Below the pieces are notes generated by a model that was given only the letters and a program-made list of their open reading frames with translations, made no database searches and was not told the DNA's origin. From contig NZ_JAGKSP010000030.1 in the NCBI RefSeq assembly GCF_017942085.1, positions 1 through 40,442 on the forward strand: 40,442 nucleotides of DNA, in the 5' to 3' direction. The DNA is from Paenibacillus lignilyticus. GTDB lineage: Bacteria; Bacillota; Bacilli; Paenibacillales; Paenibacillaceae. Shown piece by piece: positions 16,328-23,599 of the stretch (the stretch's first letter is position 1; each line of letters starts with the position of its first letter). The position numbers and the translations under genes are program-made.

Positions 16328-16361
16328 AAAAGCGAGGCAGGGACTCCCTTCCTCGCTTTTT
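16328..16361 (+). terminator. tpx terminator
   Basis: AAAAGCGAGG (16328-16337) pairs with CCTCGCTTTT (16351-16360), with extra pairing inside (AGGG/CCCT). Confidence 0.85.
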
Positions 16362-16368
16362 CTCGTTA

Positions 16369-16764
16369 TTATATGCCGGTCGTTTTATATTGAGCCAGCT
16401 TCTTATCGAGAGTCCGATAAATATCAATAATGATGCGGTAATTAGATCCAAGATCTCCGAACGAACCGCGCGACGCGGAATAAATGTCCACCGCTGCTGT
16501 AACAGGATTCACGTTGATAACGGATACGGTAATATCCATTGTACGGCCGGTTACCGTACGTTTCTCGAGTACGATCTCACCTACGGACTGCACTTCATGA
16601 AGCACCTTGTAGCCTTGCATCTTCTTTAGTGTAGAGACAACCTCTTCCCAAGCTCTCTCCCGTGACAACTTGTAATAATGGGATTTCAGTAACGGATCTT
16701 TCGCTTTATCGCCAGTCAATTCATGACTGCGCAGCAACCCGATAAGGGACCGCTTCAAAGACAA
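16369..16764 (-). CDS. DUF1499-like protein
   Basis: The 131-residue protein is soluble. Its C-terminal half contains DITVSVINVNPVTAAVDIYS, then SRGSFGDLGSNYRIIIDIY. That pattern (a strand pair, then S-R, then D-L-G-x-N-x-R-R/I) is typical of DUF1499. The start is most likely TTG at 16764, 8 bases after GGAGGGGG. An in-frame ATG at 16809 lies upstream of that site and has none of its own. It stops 8 bases from the tpx terminator. The function of the family is unknown. Confidence 0.65.
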   Translation of the reverse strand: MSLKRSLIGLLRSHELTGDKAKDPLLKSHYYKLSRERAWEEVVSTLKKMQGYKVLHEVQSVGEIVLEKRTVTGRTMDITVSVINVNPVTAAVDIYSASRGSFGDLGSNYRIIIDIYRTLDKKLAQYKTTGI

Positions 16765-16826
16765 AGGTAATCTCCCCCTCCAACTTCTATGTACGCTAAG
16801 AAATATCATAACATAGTTTCTAACAT

Positions 16827-17041
16827 AAAAAAAAGGGGTTGCCCCCTTTTCGCTTAAAGTAAGTAACCCGCCATGCCGTCCGACTTGCTTGTTTCTGAAC
16901 CCGCTCTCGCAGGTGGGTGGCCGCAGAAACGTTTTTGAGATCCCTTTTCGAGGGCCTGTCAGCTGCGTTTCAATTGAGTCTCCCTTAAAACAGCCATTGG
17001 TTCAAAACAAGTGATAAGCCGTAACGTACATCGCAGGATGT
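16827..17041 (-). ncRNA. ssrS: candidate 6S RNA
   Basis: A gene-free stretch on the minus strand is bounded by a good promoter (start near 17041) and an intrinsic terminator (16827-16850), giving an RNA of about 210 bases. The ends pair into one long broken stem: CCTGCGATG with CATGGCGGG, CGGCTT with AAGTCG, CTTGTTT with AAACAAG, and GAACC with GGTTC. A large open region follows, its 3' side holding a small hairpin with a GAGA loop (CCTGC-GAGA-GCGGG). An apical part closes with GAAACG/CGTTTC and CCCT/AGGG. A long rod with a central bubble and a small hairpin on the 3' side is the architecture of 6S RNA, which binds sigma-A RNA polymerase. I could not run a covariance model, so another structured RNA is possible. 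Confidence 0.6.
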
Positions 17042-17047
17042 ATAGTT

Positions 17048-17076
17048 ATTATAGACGTAACGGGGGCAAAAGTAAA
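17048..17076 (-). promoter_or_regulatory. promoter of the candidate 6S RNA
   Basis: Minus strand -35 TTTACT (17071-17076), a 17-base spacer and -10 TATAAT (17048-17053). Confidence 0.75.
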
Positions 17077-17090
17077 CGTGACACCCGCCG

Positions 17091-17885
17091 CTATTTAATG
17101 GTGTTTTGACCTTCTTCTGTATGTGGCAGGAATGCTTCGTCTTCGAGACGCTTGCGCTCTTCCTCCGCTGCCGCCTCCGCTGCCTTCTCCGCTTGCAGCT
17201 GCAGCTTCATGTAGATCGCGTAGAAGTTCCAGAAGGCGATAATCGCCACTACACTGCCCGTGAAGAACGGAACAAGAAACATCAATTTCGGCGAGCTGAA
17301 GCTAATATAAATAACGAAGCCGCACATAATGACTGTCGAGAGCGACCGGAATGGCCGTCCGATCGTAAGCAGCAATGCGTTCTTAAGCAGCTGCAGCGTC
17401 TTCATGTGATAGTGAACCACCATCGAGAAGAAATTGAACAGCGATACAGCCAGCAAAGCAACGAGTGCAACGAACAAATAAGAAACCAGCTGGAACGATT
17501 CCAATTTCACCAAGTATACCCGGAAGTCCACAATGAGAATCGTAAACAGAACCATATACAAGATTCCGCCTATCATGCTTTGCACGTAGCTGTCCTTATA
17601 GTTTCTAAAGTACGTGCGAAGGAGCGGCGCATCTACCTCACCCATTACCCATTTGCGCGCAACCGCAAACATAGCCGCAGTTGCCGGAAACAAAGTGAAC
17701 GGAGCAACGATGCCGGAAACGATGAAGTAACTCAGCATTTGATCGCTGTTCTGAGCAAATAACACAGGGAGCAGTAAAATAATAAACGGCAAGGAACAAA
17801 TGATCCATAGCACGTTTGTTACCGATAAGCGCATAATCCATTCCGAGATTTTATAAAACCCGCCCATCATGCCTCTCATTTCCAT
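17091..17885 (-). CDS. YesL-like (DUF624) membrane protein
   Basis: The 264-residue protein has about five hydrophobic segments. The N-terminal half carries the pattern of DUF624/YesL proteins: a helix with LSVTNVLWIICSLP, then PATAAMFAVARKWV and the YFRNYKDSY segment. The C-terminus is a charged helix rich in Ala, Glu and Lys. In other firmicutes these proteins are often near carbohydrate transporters, but none is present here. The most likely start is ATG at 17885, 11 bases after AGGAGG; a TTG at 17894 is too close to that site. Confidence 0.8.
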   Translation of the reverse strand: MEMRGMMGGFYKISEWIMRLSVTNVLWIICSLPFIILLLPVLFAQNSDQMLSYFIVSGIVAPFTLFPATAAMFAVARKWVMGEVDAPLLRTYFRNYKDSYVQSMIGGILYMVLFTILIVDFRVYLVKLESFQLVSYLFVALVALLAVSLFNFFSMVVHYHMKTLQLLKNALLLTIGRPFRSLSTVIMCGFVIYISFSSPKLMFLVPFFTGSVVAIIAFWNFYAIYMKLQLQAEKAAEAAAEEERKRLEDEAFLPHTEEGQNTIK

Positions 17886-17993
17886 AGTAGCCAAGTCCTC
17901 CTAGCAAGCGATTTCATTTTATACTACGTTAACTATAATATAGACAGACCAAGAAGCCAACGCCCATTTTCGGGAATGTGGGCAGGCGTCTAA

Positions 17994-18020
17994 ACGACAT
18001 TCACCCATGTGCATACCATA
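17994..18020 (+). promoter_or_regulatory. sigma-K-like sporulation promoter
   Basis: AC at 17994-17995, a 16-base spacer, then CATACCATA (18012-18020). This matches the mother-cell sigma-K consensus AC-N16/17-CATANNNTA. It lies about 45 bases upstream of the YjcZ-like gene. Confidence 0.5.
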
Positions 18021-18064
18021 TAGTGTTATCGCACCCAAGACAAAAGCCGAGGAGGACGTCGCTA

Positions 18065-18157
18065 ATGGGTAATATGGGTCATGGCTCTCATACTAGTGCC
18101 GCATTGATTCTTGTTCTGTTCATTCTACTTATAATTGTCTCGAAAGGCTTCTTCTGA
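18065..18157 (+). CDS. 30-residue YjcZ-like membrane miniprotein (sporulation)
   Basis: A short frame starts with ATG behind GAGGAGGAC and encodes a Gly/His-rich N-terminus, then one hydrophobic helix (AALILVLFILLIIV) and a short SKGFF end. This matches the pattern of YjcZ-family sporulation peptides, which end in a FxLIVVLFILLIIVG-type helix. The sigma-K-like promoter upstream agrees with expression in the mother cell. The gene is short enough to be missed by many gene callers. Confidence 0.75.
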   Translation: MGNMGHGSHTSAALILVLFILLIIVSKGFF

Positions 18158-18173
18158 CAGCAGATAACAAGAT

Positions 18174-18220
18174 AAAAAAGGGGCTCTATTTATCCGATTG
18201 CTCGGCTAAACAGAAGCCCC
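18174..18220 (-). terminator. terminator of the DEAD-box helicase gene
   Basis: On the minus strand GGGGCT (18215-18220 side) pairs with AGCCCC (18180-18185 side), with a long inner stem including CCGA/TCGG. A run of six T residues follows. Confidence 0.8.
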
Positions 18221-18235
18221 GGTGTCTATCCTTGC

Positions 18236-19843
18236 TTATTCGTCGGAGGATGGACGGGAACGGCGAGCTTCGCCGCGGCCGTCTCCACGGCCTTTGTTGT
18301 CACGATCGCGATCACGGTTGTAGCTGCTGCTGCTAGTGCTGCTGCTCGAACTGCTGCTGCGATTGCCGCTGTAGCCGCCACCGCTGCCGCCATAACCGCC
18401 ACGGCTGCTTCCGCTGCTTTCGCCGCGTCCGCGAGGTCCGCTGCCGGAACGATTGCCGCCGCCAAATGGTCCGCCGGAGAAACGACGTCCGCTTGTACGA
18501 ACATCCGGTCTGCGTTTCTTAGCGCGAATCGGATCTTCAGGCGTAAGTTCGATGTTAACATCTTTCTTCTCGCCAGTGATCAATTTAATAGCTGCTGCCA
18601 GCAAGTTAACGGAATCATATTGCTCAAGCAATTGAATTGCAATGGCTTTGAATTCATTAACTGCCTCGCCTTCCAGAGCATCCAGAATGCGCTCAGCTGT
18701 TACGCGTTGTTTGCCTTCAATTGCTTCAGCGATGCTTGGCAATGGCTTCTTCGCGATTTTGTGACGCGTCACTTTCTCGATGAAGTGCATGTGATCCAGC
18801 TCACGCGGCGTTACGAACGACCACGCTGTACCTTCTTTACCGGCACGGCCGGTACGGCCGATACGGTGTACATAGCTCTCCGGATCTTGCGGCAAGTCGA
18901 AGTTGATAACATGCGTTACGCCCGAAACGTCAAGACCACGTGCTGCAACGTCTGTTGCTACCAGCACATCGATGCTGCCGTCGCGGAATTTACGCATAAC
19001 GTTATCACGTTGATTCTGGGACAAGTCGCCATGCAAGCCGTCTGCAGAATAACCACGCTTCTGAAGGGCTTCGCTCAGCTCATCTACACGGCGCTTTGTA
19101 CGTCCAAAGATGATTGCAAGGTCAGGGGATTCCATATCAAGCAAACGGCTCAGTGCATCAAACTTCTGACGCTCATGAACTTCGATATAAGCTTGTTCAA
19201 TCGTTGGTGCGCTGACTTGTGTTGGGATTACCGACACATGCTCAGGCGATTGTAGGAATTGATCTGCCAGTTTACGAATGTTCGGAGGCATTGTAGCCGA
19301 GAACAGCATCGTGTGGCGATTAGTCGGTACCAAGGAAAGAATGGAAGTGATATCTTCCATAAAGCCCATGTCCAGCATTTCATCCGCTTCATCCAAGATA
19401 ACGGTTTGGACATCATCAAGTTTGATTGTTTTACGGTTAATATGATCGAGCAAACGACCAGGTGTACCGATGATGATTTGCGGGCGTTTCTTCAATGCGC
19501 GGATTTGACGACCGATCTCTTGACCGCCGTAAATCGGCAATGAACGTAGACCTTTGTAACGTGTAAGCTTTCCGATTTCTTCCGAAACTTGAATCGCAAG
19601 CTCACGGGTCGGGGTCATAATTAATGCGACGATACGCTCTTCAGTAACCGGGATCTTGTTGACAAGCGGGATCCCGAAGGCGGCCGTTTTGCCCGTTCCT
19701 GTCTGAGCTTGCCCGATCAAGTCGGTGCCGGCAAGCGCAATTGGAATGGCTTTCGATTGGATTGGGGTAGATTCCTCAAATCCAAGCTCAGTAATGGCTT
19801 GAAGAACCTTAGGTTCTAAGCCGAATTCAGCAAATGTTTTCAA
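18236..19843 (-). CDS. cshA: DEAD-box RNA helicase, CshA type
   Basis: The 535-residue protein has all core motifs: the Q motif (GFEESTPIQ), motif I (AQTGTGKT), PTRELA, TPGRLLD, DEAD, SAT, and ARGLDV with HRIGRTGRAG. A helical region (about 375-435) matches the dimerisation part of CshA. The tail of about 90 residues is Gly/Arg/Ser-rich and of low complexity and should bind RNA. CshA works in RNA decay and ribosome assembly, above all in the cold. The start is TTG (MKTFAEFGL), 11 bases from AAGGAG, with no better alternative. The gene stands alone between terminator and promoter region. The repetitive serine stretch is coded by near-repeats of AGC. Confidence 0.95.
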   Translation of the reverse strand: MKTFAEFGLEPKVLQAITELGFEESTPIQSKAIPIALAGTDLIGQAQTGTGKTAAFGIPLVNKIPVTEERIVALIMTPTRELAIQVSEEIGKLTRYKGLRSLPIYGGQEIGRQIRALKKRPQIIIGTPGRLLDHINRKTIKLDDVQTVILDEADEMLDMGFMEDITSILSLVPTNRHTMLFSATMPPNIRKLADQFLQSPEHVSVIPTQVSAPTIEQAYIEVHERQKFDALSRLLDMESPDLAIIFGRTKRRVDELSEALQKRGYSADGLHGDLSQNQRDNVMRKFRDGSIDVLVATDVAARGLDVSGVTHVINFDLPQDPESYVHRIGRTGRAGKEGTAWSFVTPRELDHMHFIEKVTRHKIAKKPLPSIAEAIEGKQRVTAERILDALEGEAVNEFKAIAIQLLEQYDSVNLLAAAIKLITGEKKDVNIELTPEDPIRAKKRRPDVRTSGRRFSGGPFGGGNRSGSGPRGRGESSGSSRGGYGGSGGGYSGNRSSSSSSSTSSSSYNRDRDRDNKGRGDGRGEARRSRPSSDE

Positions 19844-19874
19844 ACTGTTTCAATCTCCTTCTATCTGCATCCTA

Positions 19875-19914
19875 CAGAAAATATACAGTTTATTATAGCA
19901 CAACTGTATTTCTG
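19875..19914 (-). repeat. inverted repeat around the helicase -10
   Basis: ATACAGTT (19883-19890) and AACTGTAT (19902-19909) flank a minus-strand TATAAT (19892-19897). CAGAA and TTCTG extend the arms with a 3-base bulge. No good -35 is visible at 16-18 bases. This could be an operator or a start-site element. Confidence 0.45.
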
Positions 19915-20027
19915 AATACCAGCAAGCACTAAATACATATACTAGCATCATTTATTACATTAGACAACTTCCAACTTTTTTTGTTAAACTGCTACCTGTT
20001 GATTATACTCCGCCGAGGTGAACTATT

Positions 20028-20852
20028 TTGAGAACTTCACGAACTGCAGCAACGACTTTGATCAGTGCTTTGCTGATCGCTTTTGGCTTTAACCAGCTTC
20101 TGATTCCGCACAAAATGATCAGCGGCGGCGTATCCGGCATTACGATGATTGCCGGGTATGCGACCGGCCTAAACATTGGCTGGCTTTATTTTATTCTAAA
20201 TGTGCCTATTTTAATCTGGGGATGGCGGGTACTGGGCTTGCGTTTTGTCGGCTGGAGCGCGTTCTCGGTTGCCGCTACGACGCTCTTCATGCAGCTTGTT
20301 CCGGTTAACCCCATGGTTGAGGATTTAACGCTTGGCGCGGTATTCGGCGGCGTCGTCATTGGTTTCGGAAGCGGACTGGCTCTTCGTGTAGGCTCCTCCT
20401 CCGGCGGCTTCGATATAATAGCGGCCATTATTACACGCAAACGCGACTTATCGGTCGGCATGCTGATCTTCGTCCTGAACGGAACCGTTATCGCCGCACT
20501 GGGAATGCTGACCAAAGACTGGGATATCGCGTTATTCTCCTTGCTGTCGATCTTTACGACAGGTAAAATCATCGACCTCATTCATATTAGTCATGTGAAG
20601 ATTACCGTCTTTATCGTCACTACGAAGACCGAAGAAATGCGCACCGCCATGATTCCGCTGATCAGGGGCGTAACCGTCATTAAGACGCGCGGCGCCTACA
20701 CGAATGCAGAGAACGACATGCTGATGACGGTGACAACTCGCTTCGAATTGAACCAGCTGCGCAAAATTATTGAAAGCACGGACCCGCGCGCATTCGTAAA
20801 TATTGTAGAAACCGTCGGTGTAATGGGCGAATTCCGCAAGCCTTCCCTTTAA
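20028..20852 (+). CDS. YitT-family membrane protein (DUF2179)
   Basis: The 274-residue protein has five or six N-terminal hydrophobic segments. They include the family's FGFNQLLIPHKMISGGVSG and the glycine-rich FGSGLALRVGSSSGGFDI. A soluble C-terminal DUF2179 domain follows (about residues 190-270, with ITVFIVTTKTEEM and RGVTVIKTRGAYT). The start is TTG behind GAGGTGA at 6-base spacing. It is monocistronic and divergent from the helicase gene. The transport substrate of the family is not known. Confidence 0.88.
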   Translation: MRTSRTAATTLISALLIAFGFNQLLIPHKMISGGVSGITMIAGYATGLNIGWLYFILNVPILIWGWRVLGLRFVGWSAFSVAATTLFMQLVPVNPMVEDLTLGAVFGGVVIGFGSGLALRVGSSSGGFDIIAAIITRKRDLSVGMLIFVLNGTVIAALGMLTKDWDIALFSLLSIFTTGKIIDLIHISHVKITVFIVTTKTEEMRTAMIPLIRGVTVIKTRGAYTNAENDMLMTVTTRFELNQLRKIIESTDPRAFVNIVETVGVMGEFRKPSL

Positions 20853-20918
20853 TTTGCAAAACGGGCATCGGCTAATATGGAAATTGTTTGCTTAACACTA
20901 GGTTTTTGAATTCGCTGC

Positions 20919-20927
20919 TGTTATAAT
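20919..20927 (+). promoter_or_regulatory. extended -10 promoter of the 64-residue gene
   Basis: TG-T-TATAAT at 20919-20927 forms an extended -10; a -35 is not convincing. Confidence 0.4.
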
Positions 20928-20997
20928 ATAGCTATCCCGTTGAATTTGTTTCGTGCCATACGTTTTACCCTCCATTACGATGAAAGGGTGATGCTTC

Positions 20998-21192
20998 ATG
21001 GATATGGAAACGGTCAGATTATTACAGATTGTGGAAAAGCTAGCACCGGAATTAGTGCCTTTCCTCACGGAGCGGGAATTGAATTTGAATATCGTGCTGC
21101 GGGATGGACTGGCATTGCTGGAACCTGAGGACGCGATGGAGATTGTGCAGCAAAGCATTTGCGAGCATCAAAGAGAAGTGCTTTTGCAATAG
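20998..21192 (+). CDS. 64-residue protein of unknown function
   Basis: The small acidic protein (MDMETVRLLQIVEKLAPELV at the start) is rich in Leu, Glu and Val and looks helical. It has no membrane segment or known motif. The ATG follows GAAAGGGTG. An extended -10 lies upstream and a strong terminator follows, so the gene forms a complete unit. Leu/Glu heptad-like spacing suggests helix packing or oligomerisation, but I do not recognise a family. Confidence 0.7.
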   Translation: MDMETVRLLQIVEKLAPELVPFLTERELNLNIVLRDGLALLEPEDAMEIVQQSICEHQREVLLQ

Positions 21193-21204
21193 AGAACTAC
21201 CCGG

Positions 21205-21239
21205 ACGAGAAACGAGCAATCGGTTCTCGTTCTTTTTTT
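21205..21239 (+). terminator. terminator of the 64-residue gene
   Basis: ACGAGAAACGA (21205-21215) pairs with TCGGTTCTCGT (21220-21230) apart from one mismatch, then seven T residues. Confidence 0.85.
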
Positions 21240-21365
21240 GTTTCAATAAAGCGACTGCCTTCCCCTCCTCTTCAATTTCTAACAAATTCCTACAAAATAC
21301 CTCTGTGCCTTCATCCGAAACTGAATTATAATTTTACTGACTTGGCAGATGGGGAGAGAATTGAA

Positions 21366-22610
21366 ATGGATGTTATTGTTTCTACTTTGTTATTGTTGTT
21401 TCATGTCTTAACCGGATCTGATGCGCAAGCAGGCGCGCAATCCGCCTCTACCCACCAACTGCTCGCTACAATGATAGCCGCTCCGAATTCGCAGCAGCCG
21501 AATGGTCCCGGAGGTACGACGCAGACAGGAACGAATCCGGGCACGGGTACCGCAACTCCCGGAGGAACAGGCACAGGTTCCAATACAGGAACCGAATTCG
21601 TCAAGCATGATCCGCAGCCGGATGCCCCCGAAGTGAAAGGCATCTATGTAACGGCTCACAGTGCCGGAGGCGCTCGAATGGAATCATTGCTGAAGCTGCT
21701 CGATAATACGGCTCTGAACAGCATGGTCATCGATTTGAAGGATGATAACGGCTACATTACCTACCCCACTACCAACCCAGAGCTGTTAAAGCTCGGCAAA
21801 CCAAAGAAGTTCATCAGCAATATCAATCAAACGATGGAACGCCTGAAGAAACATGAGGTATACCCCATCGGACGGATCGTAGTATTTAAGGATACCGTGC
21901 TTGCCAGAAGTCATCCCGAGCTTTCCTTCGTGCGTAAGGACGGATCGATTTGGCAGAACGGCAAGGGCGACAGCTTCGTCAACCCCTATAAGAAAGAAGT
22001 ATGGGATTACAACATTGCGATTGCAAAGGAAGCCGTGAAGCTCGGTTTTAAAGAAATTCAATTCGACTATGTCCGCTTCCCGGAAGGCTTCGAGAAGAAA
22101 GCCGACTCCCTGAAATTCGAGAAAAATAAAGATACGCGAGTAGACACGATCGCGGCATTCGTCAAATATGCGAAGTCCCAGCTTGAGCCGCTAGGCGTGC
22201 GCGTATCGGTAGATATATTCGGCTACGCCGCTTCCGTACCGGCCGCCGAAGGAATCGGGCAAGATTTCGTGAAAATATCGAAATATGTGGATGTCATTGC
22301 ACCGATGATTTATCCAAGTCATTACAGCACGGGCTGGTTTAAAGTGAAGGATCCGGATAAAGACCCTTACGCGACCATCAAAGGTGCCATGGTCGATACA
22401 CACAAGAAATTAGATCCGATCGGATCCTATAAACCGATCATCCGGCCTTGGATTCAAGACTTCACAGCGAGCTGGCTTGGCAAAGGGCATTATATTAAAT
22501 ACGGCAAAGCCGAAGTGGACGCACAGATTAAAGCATTGCAGGATTCCGGCATTCATGAATATTTACTATGGAACGCGAACAATCGTTATACGGCGGACGC
22601 CAACTTCTAA
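21366..22610 (+). CDS. secreted putative glycoside hydrolase (DUF4015)
   Basis: The 414-residue protein starts with a short hydrophobic segment (VIVSTLLLLFHVL) that should be a signal peptide or anchor. A Gly/Thr/Pro-rich linker of about 40 residues follows. The main domain (about 85-400) matches the DUF4015 putative glycoside hydrolase family, with a TIM-barrel feel. It contains KGIYVTAHSAG, VIDLKDDNGYITY, IQFDYVRFPEG (candidate catalytic acidic residues), VDIFGY and DVIAPMIYPSHY. The ATG at 21366 follows GGGGAGAG. The gene stands alone. Its substrate is not known; cell-wall glycans are plausible for a secreted or anchored enzyme. Confidence 0.85.
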   Translation: MDVIVSTLLLLFHVLTGSDAQAGAQSASTHQLLATMIAAPNSQQPNGPGGTTQTGTNPGTGTATPGGTGTGSNTGTEFVKHDPQPDAPEVKGIYVTAHSAGGARMESLLKLLDNTALNSMVIDLKDDNGYITYPTTNPELLKLGKPKKFISNINQTMERLKKHEVYPIGRIVVFKDTVLARSHPELSFVRKDGSIWQNGKGDSFVNPYKKEVWDYNIAIAKEAVKLGFKEIQFDYVRFPEGFEKKADSLKFEKNKDTRVDTIAAFVKYAKSQLEPLGVRVSVDIFGYAASVPAAEGIGQDFVKISKYVDVIAPMIYPSHYSTGWFKVKDPDKDPYATIKGAMVDTHKKLDPIGSYKPIIRPWIQDFTASWLGKGHYIKYGKAEVDAQIKALQDSGIHEYLLWNANNRYTADANF

Positions 22611-22616
22611 ATGATA

Positions 22617-22678
22617 CGCAAAACGCTCTGCAGGCCGTGCTCGGAATGAATTCCGACAGGGCTGCAGAGCGTTTTGCG
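22617..22678. terminator. long perfect hairpin, probable bidirectional terminator
   Basis: A perfect 17-base stem (22617-22633 with 22662-22678) encloses a further CGGAAT/ATTCCG stem. It separates two convergent genes. T runs are short, so it may act partly as a barrier or an RNA-stabilising end. Confidence 0.7.
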
Positions 22679-22699
22679 TTTAAAGCTCACGAAGCTAAC

Positions 22700-23230
22700 T
22701 TACTTGCGCAGCTTCGCTGCCAATTGCAAGAAATACGGTACGGTACGGTGAACGCGGGTTACGACATCTATGGATGACGGGGTACCGTCGGCTTCGAATT
22801 GACGTGCCGCGCCGCCGATGGAGATCCACTCCGGACAATTGATGCCGTGCATGTTCCGTACCATGGCTTGCAATTGGGTAAGCGAGCTTACCCCTACTGC
22901 ACCGCCGGCAGAACAGATAGATAGCACGGCTTTGCTGTCGAAATGATCGCCGCCAAGGAAATCAAGGGCATTCTTCAGCACGCCGGAGATGCTTCCGTGA
23001 TATTCAGGCGTGCTGAGCACGACAGCATCGCTGTGGAATACCGATTCGCGCAATGCTGCGAGGTTAGGATTCGTATCCTCGTGCGTGCCGTAGAACGGCA
23101 GCGGCTGCTTATACAGGTCGAATACGGTAACCTCATGGCCCTCCGTCTCCATAAACTTCCCGATATATCTGGACAATTTGGTACTGGTCGATTCCGGACG
23201 ATTGCTTCCCGCGATAATCGTAATGCGCAT
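22700..23230 (-). CDS. NAD(P)H-dependent FMN reductase
   Basis: The 176-residue flavodoxin-like protein has GSNRPESTSTKLSRYI (FMN phosphate binding) at the N-terminus and STPEYHGSISGVLKNALDFL in the middle, the hallmark of the azoreductase/chromate reductase-type FMN reductases. The ATG at 23230 follows GGAAGGGGA. Its promoter has a -10 flanked by the arms of an inverted repeat, suggesting control by a dedicated repressor, perhaps one that senses quinones or other electrophiles. The physiological substrate is not known. Confidence 0.9.
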   Translation of the reverse strand: MRITIIAGSNRPESTSTKLSRYIGKFMETEGHEVTVFDLYKQPLPFYGTHEDTNPNLAALRESVFHSDAVVLSTPEYHGSISGVLKNALDFLGGDHFDSKAVLSICSAGGAVGVSSLTQLQAMVRNMHGINCPEWISIGGAARQFEADGTPSSIDVVTRVHRTVPYFLQLAAKLRK

Positions 23231-23257
23231 AAATATTCCCCTTCCAATTTCCACTTT

Positions 23258-23284
23258 ACATACATAATAGTATGTTTTGTATGT
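23258..23284. promoter_or_regulatory. operator-like repeats ACATAC / GTATGT
   Basis: ACATAC (23258-23263) and GTATGT (23270-23275) flank the -10 of the FMN reductase promoter. A second GTATGT (23279-23284) lies between -10 and -35. A repressor bound here would block RNA polymerase. Confidence 0.5.
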
Positions 23285-23292
23285 TTGGTCAA
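23264..23292 (-). promoter_or_regulatory. promoter of the FMN reductase gene
   Basis: Minus strand -35 TTGACC (23287-23292), a 17-base spacer and -10 TATTAT (23264-23269). Confidence 0.7.
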
Positions 23293-23301
23293 TAAAGGAA
23301 T

Positions 23302-23505
23302 TTACGATTGGGGAATCAGGTAACCTGAACCGACTTCGGTCCGTTTCTTCTCCACGATGGCAACCGCCTTCAGGACTGGCATTTTGATATAATGACGCGC
23401 AACATGGCTCTCTACGAACGAGAACGCTTTCTCATCCGTCTCTGCGAGCAGAATCAGATGCGCCGAAGTATCTTCCATTTCGATTTCGATTTTGTACAAG
23501 AACAT
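23302..23505 (-). CDS. DUF3906-like small protein
   Basis: The 67-residue protein (MFLYKIEIEMEDTSAHLILL) alternates strand and helix. It fits the DUF3906 pattern found in Bacillus and Paenibacillus (aromatic-rich strand, then AETDEKAFSFVE helix, then EKKR...GSGYLI). The ATG follows TAGGAGGTT at good spacing. It sits between the pfkA terminator and the FMN reductase promoter. The function of the family is unknown. Confidence 0.7.
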   Translation of the reverse strand: MFLYKIEIEMEDTSAHLILLAETDEKAFSFVESHVARHYIKMPVLKAVAIVEKKRTEVGSGYLIPQS

Positions 23506-23529
23506 CCTTCCAACCTCCTAATTAATAGA

Positions 23530-23591
23530 AAAGCCTTATACGGGCAGTCAATCGGGACCATACTCCCCGGCAGACGCGCATATAAGGCTTT
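23530..23591 (-). terminator. pfkA terminator
   Basis: AAAGCCTTATA (23530-23540) pairs with TATAAGGCTTT (23581-23591) around a loop that has its own CGGGGA/TCCCG stem. On the minus strand a T-rich end follows. Confidence 0.75.
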
Positions 23592-23599
23592 AAGTTCAT

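Noticed and set aside
18240..18460. Triplet-rich region considered as a CRISPR-like or tandem repeat array
   Set aside because: The repeats are irregular codon repeats of Gly, Ser and Arg within an intact reading frame, with no spacers.
18226..18561. Ala-rich minus-strand frame over the helicase tail
   Set aside because: It is an alternative frame of the repetitive tail region. The alanine runs come from the same triplet repeats.
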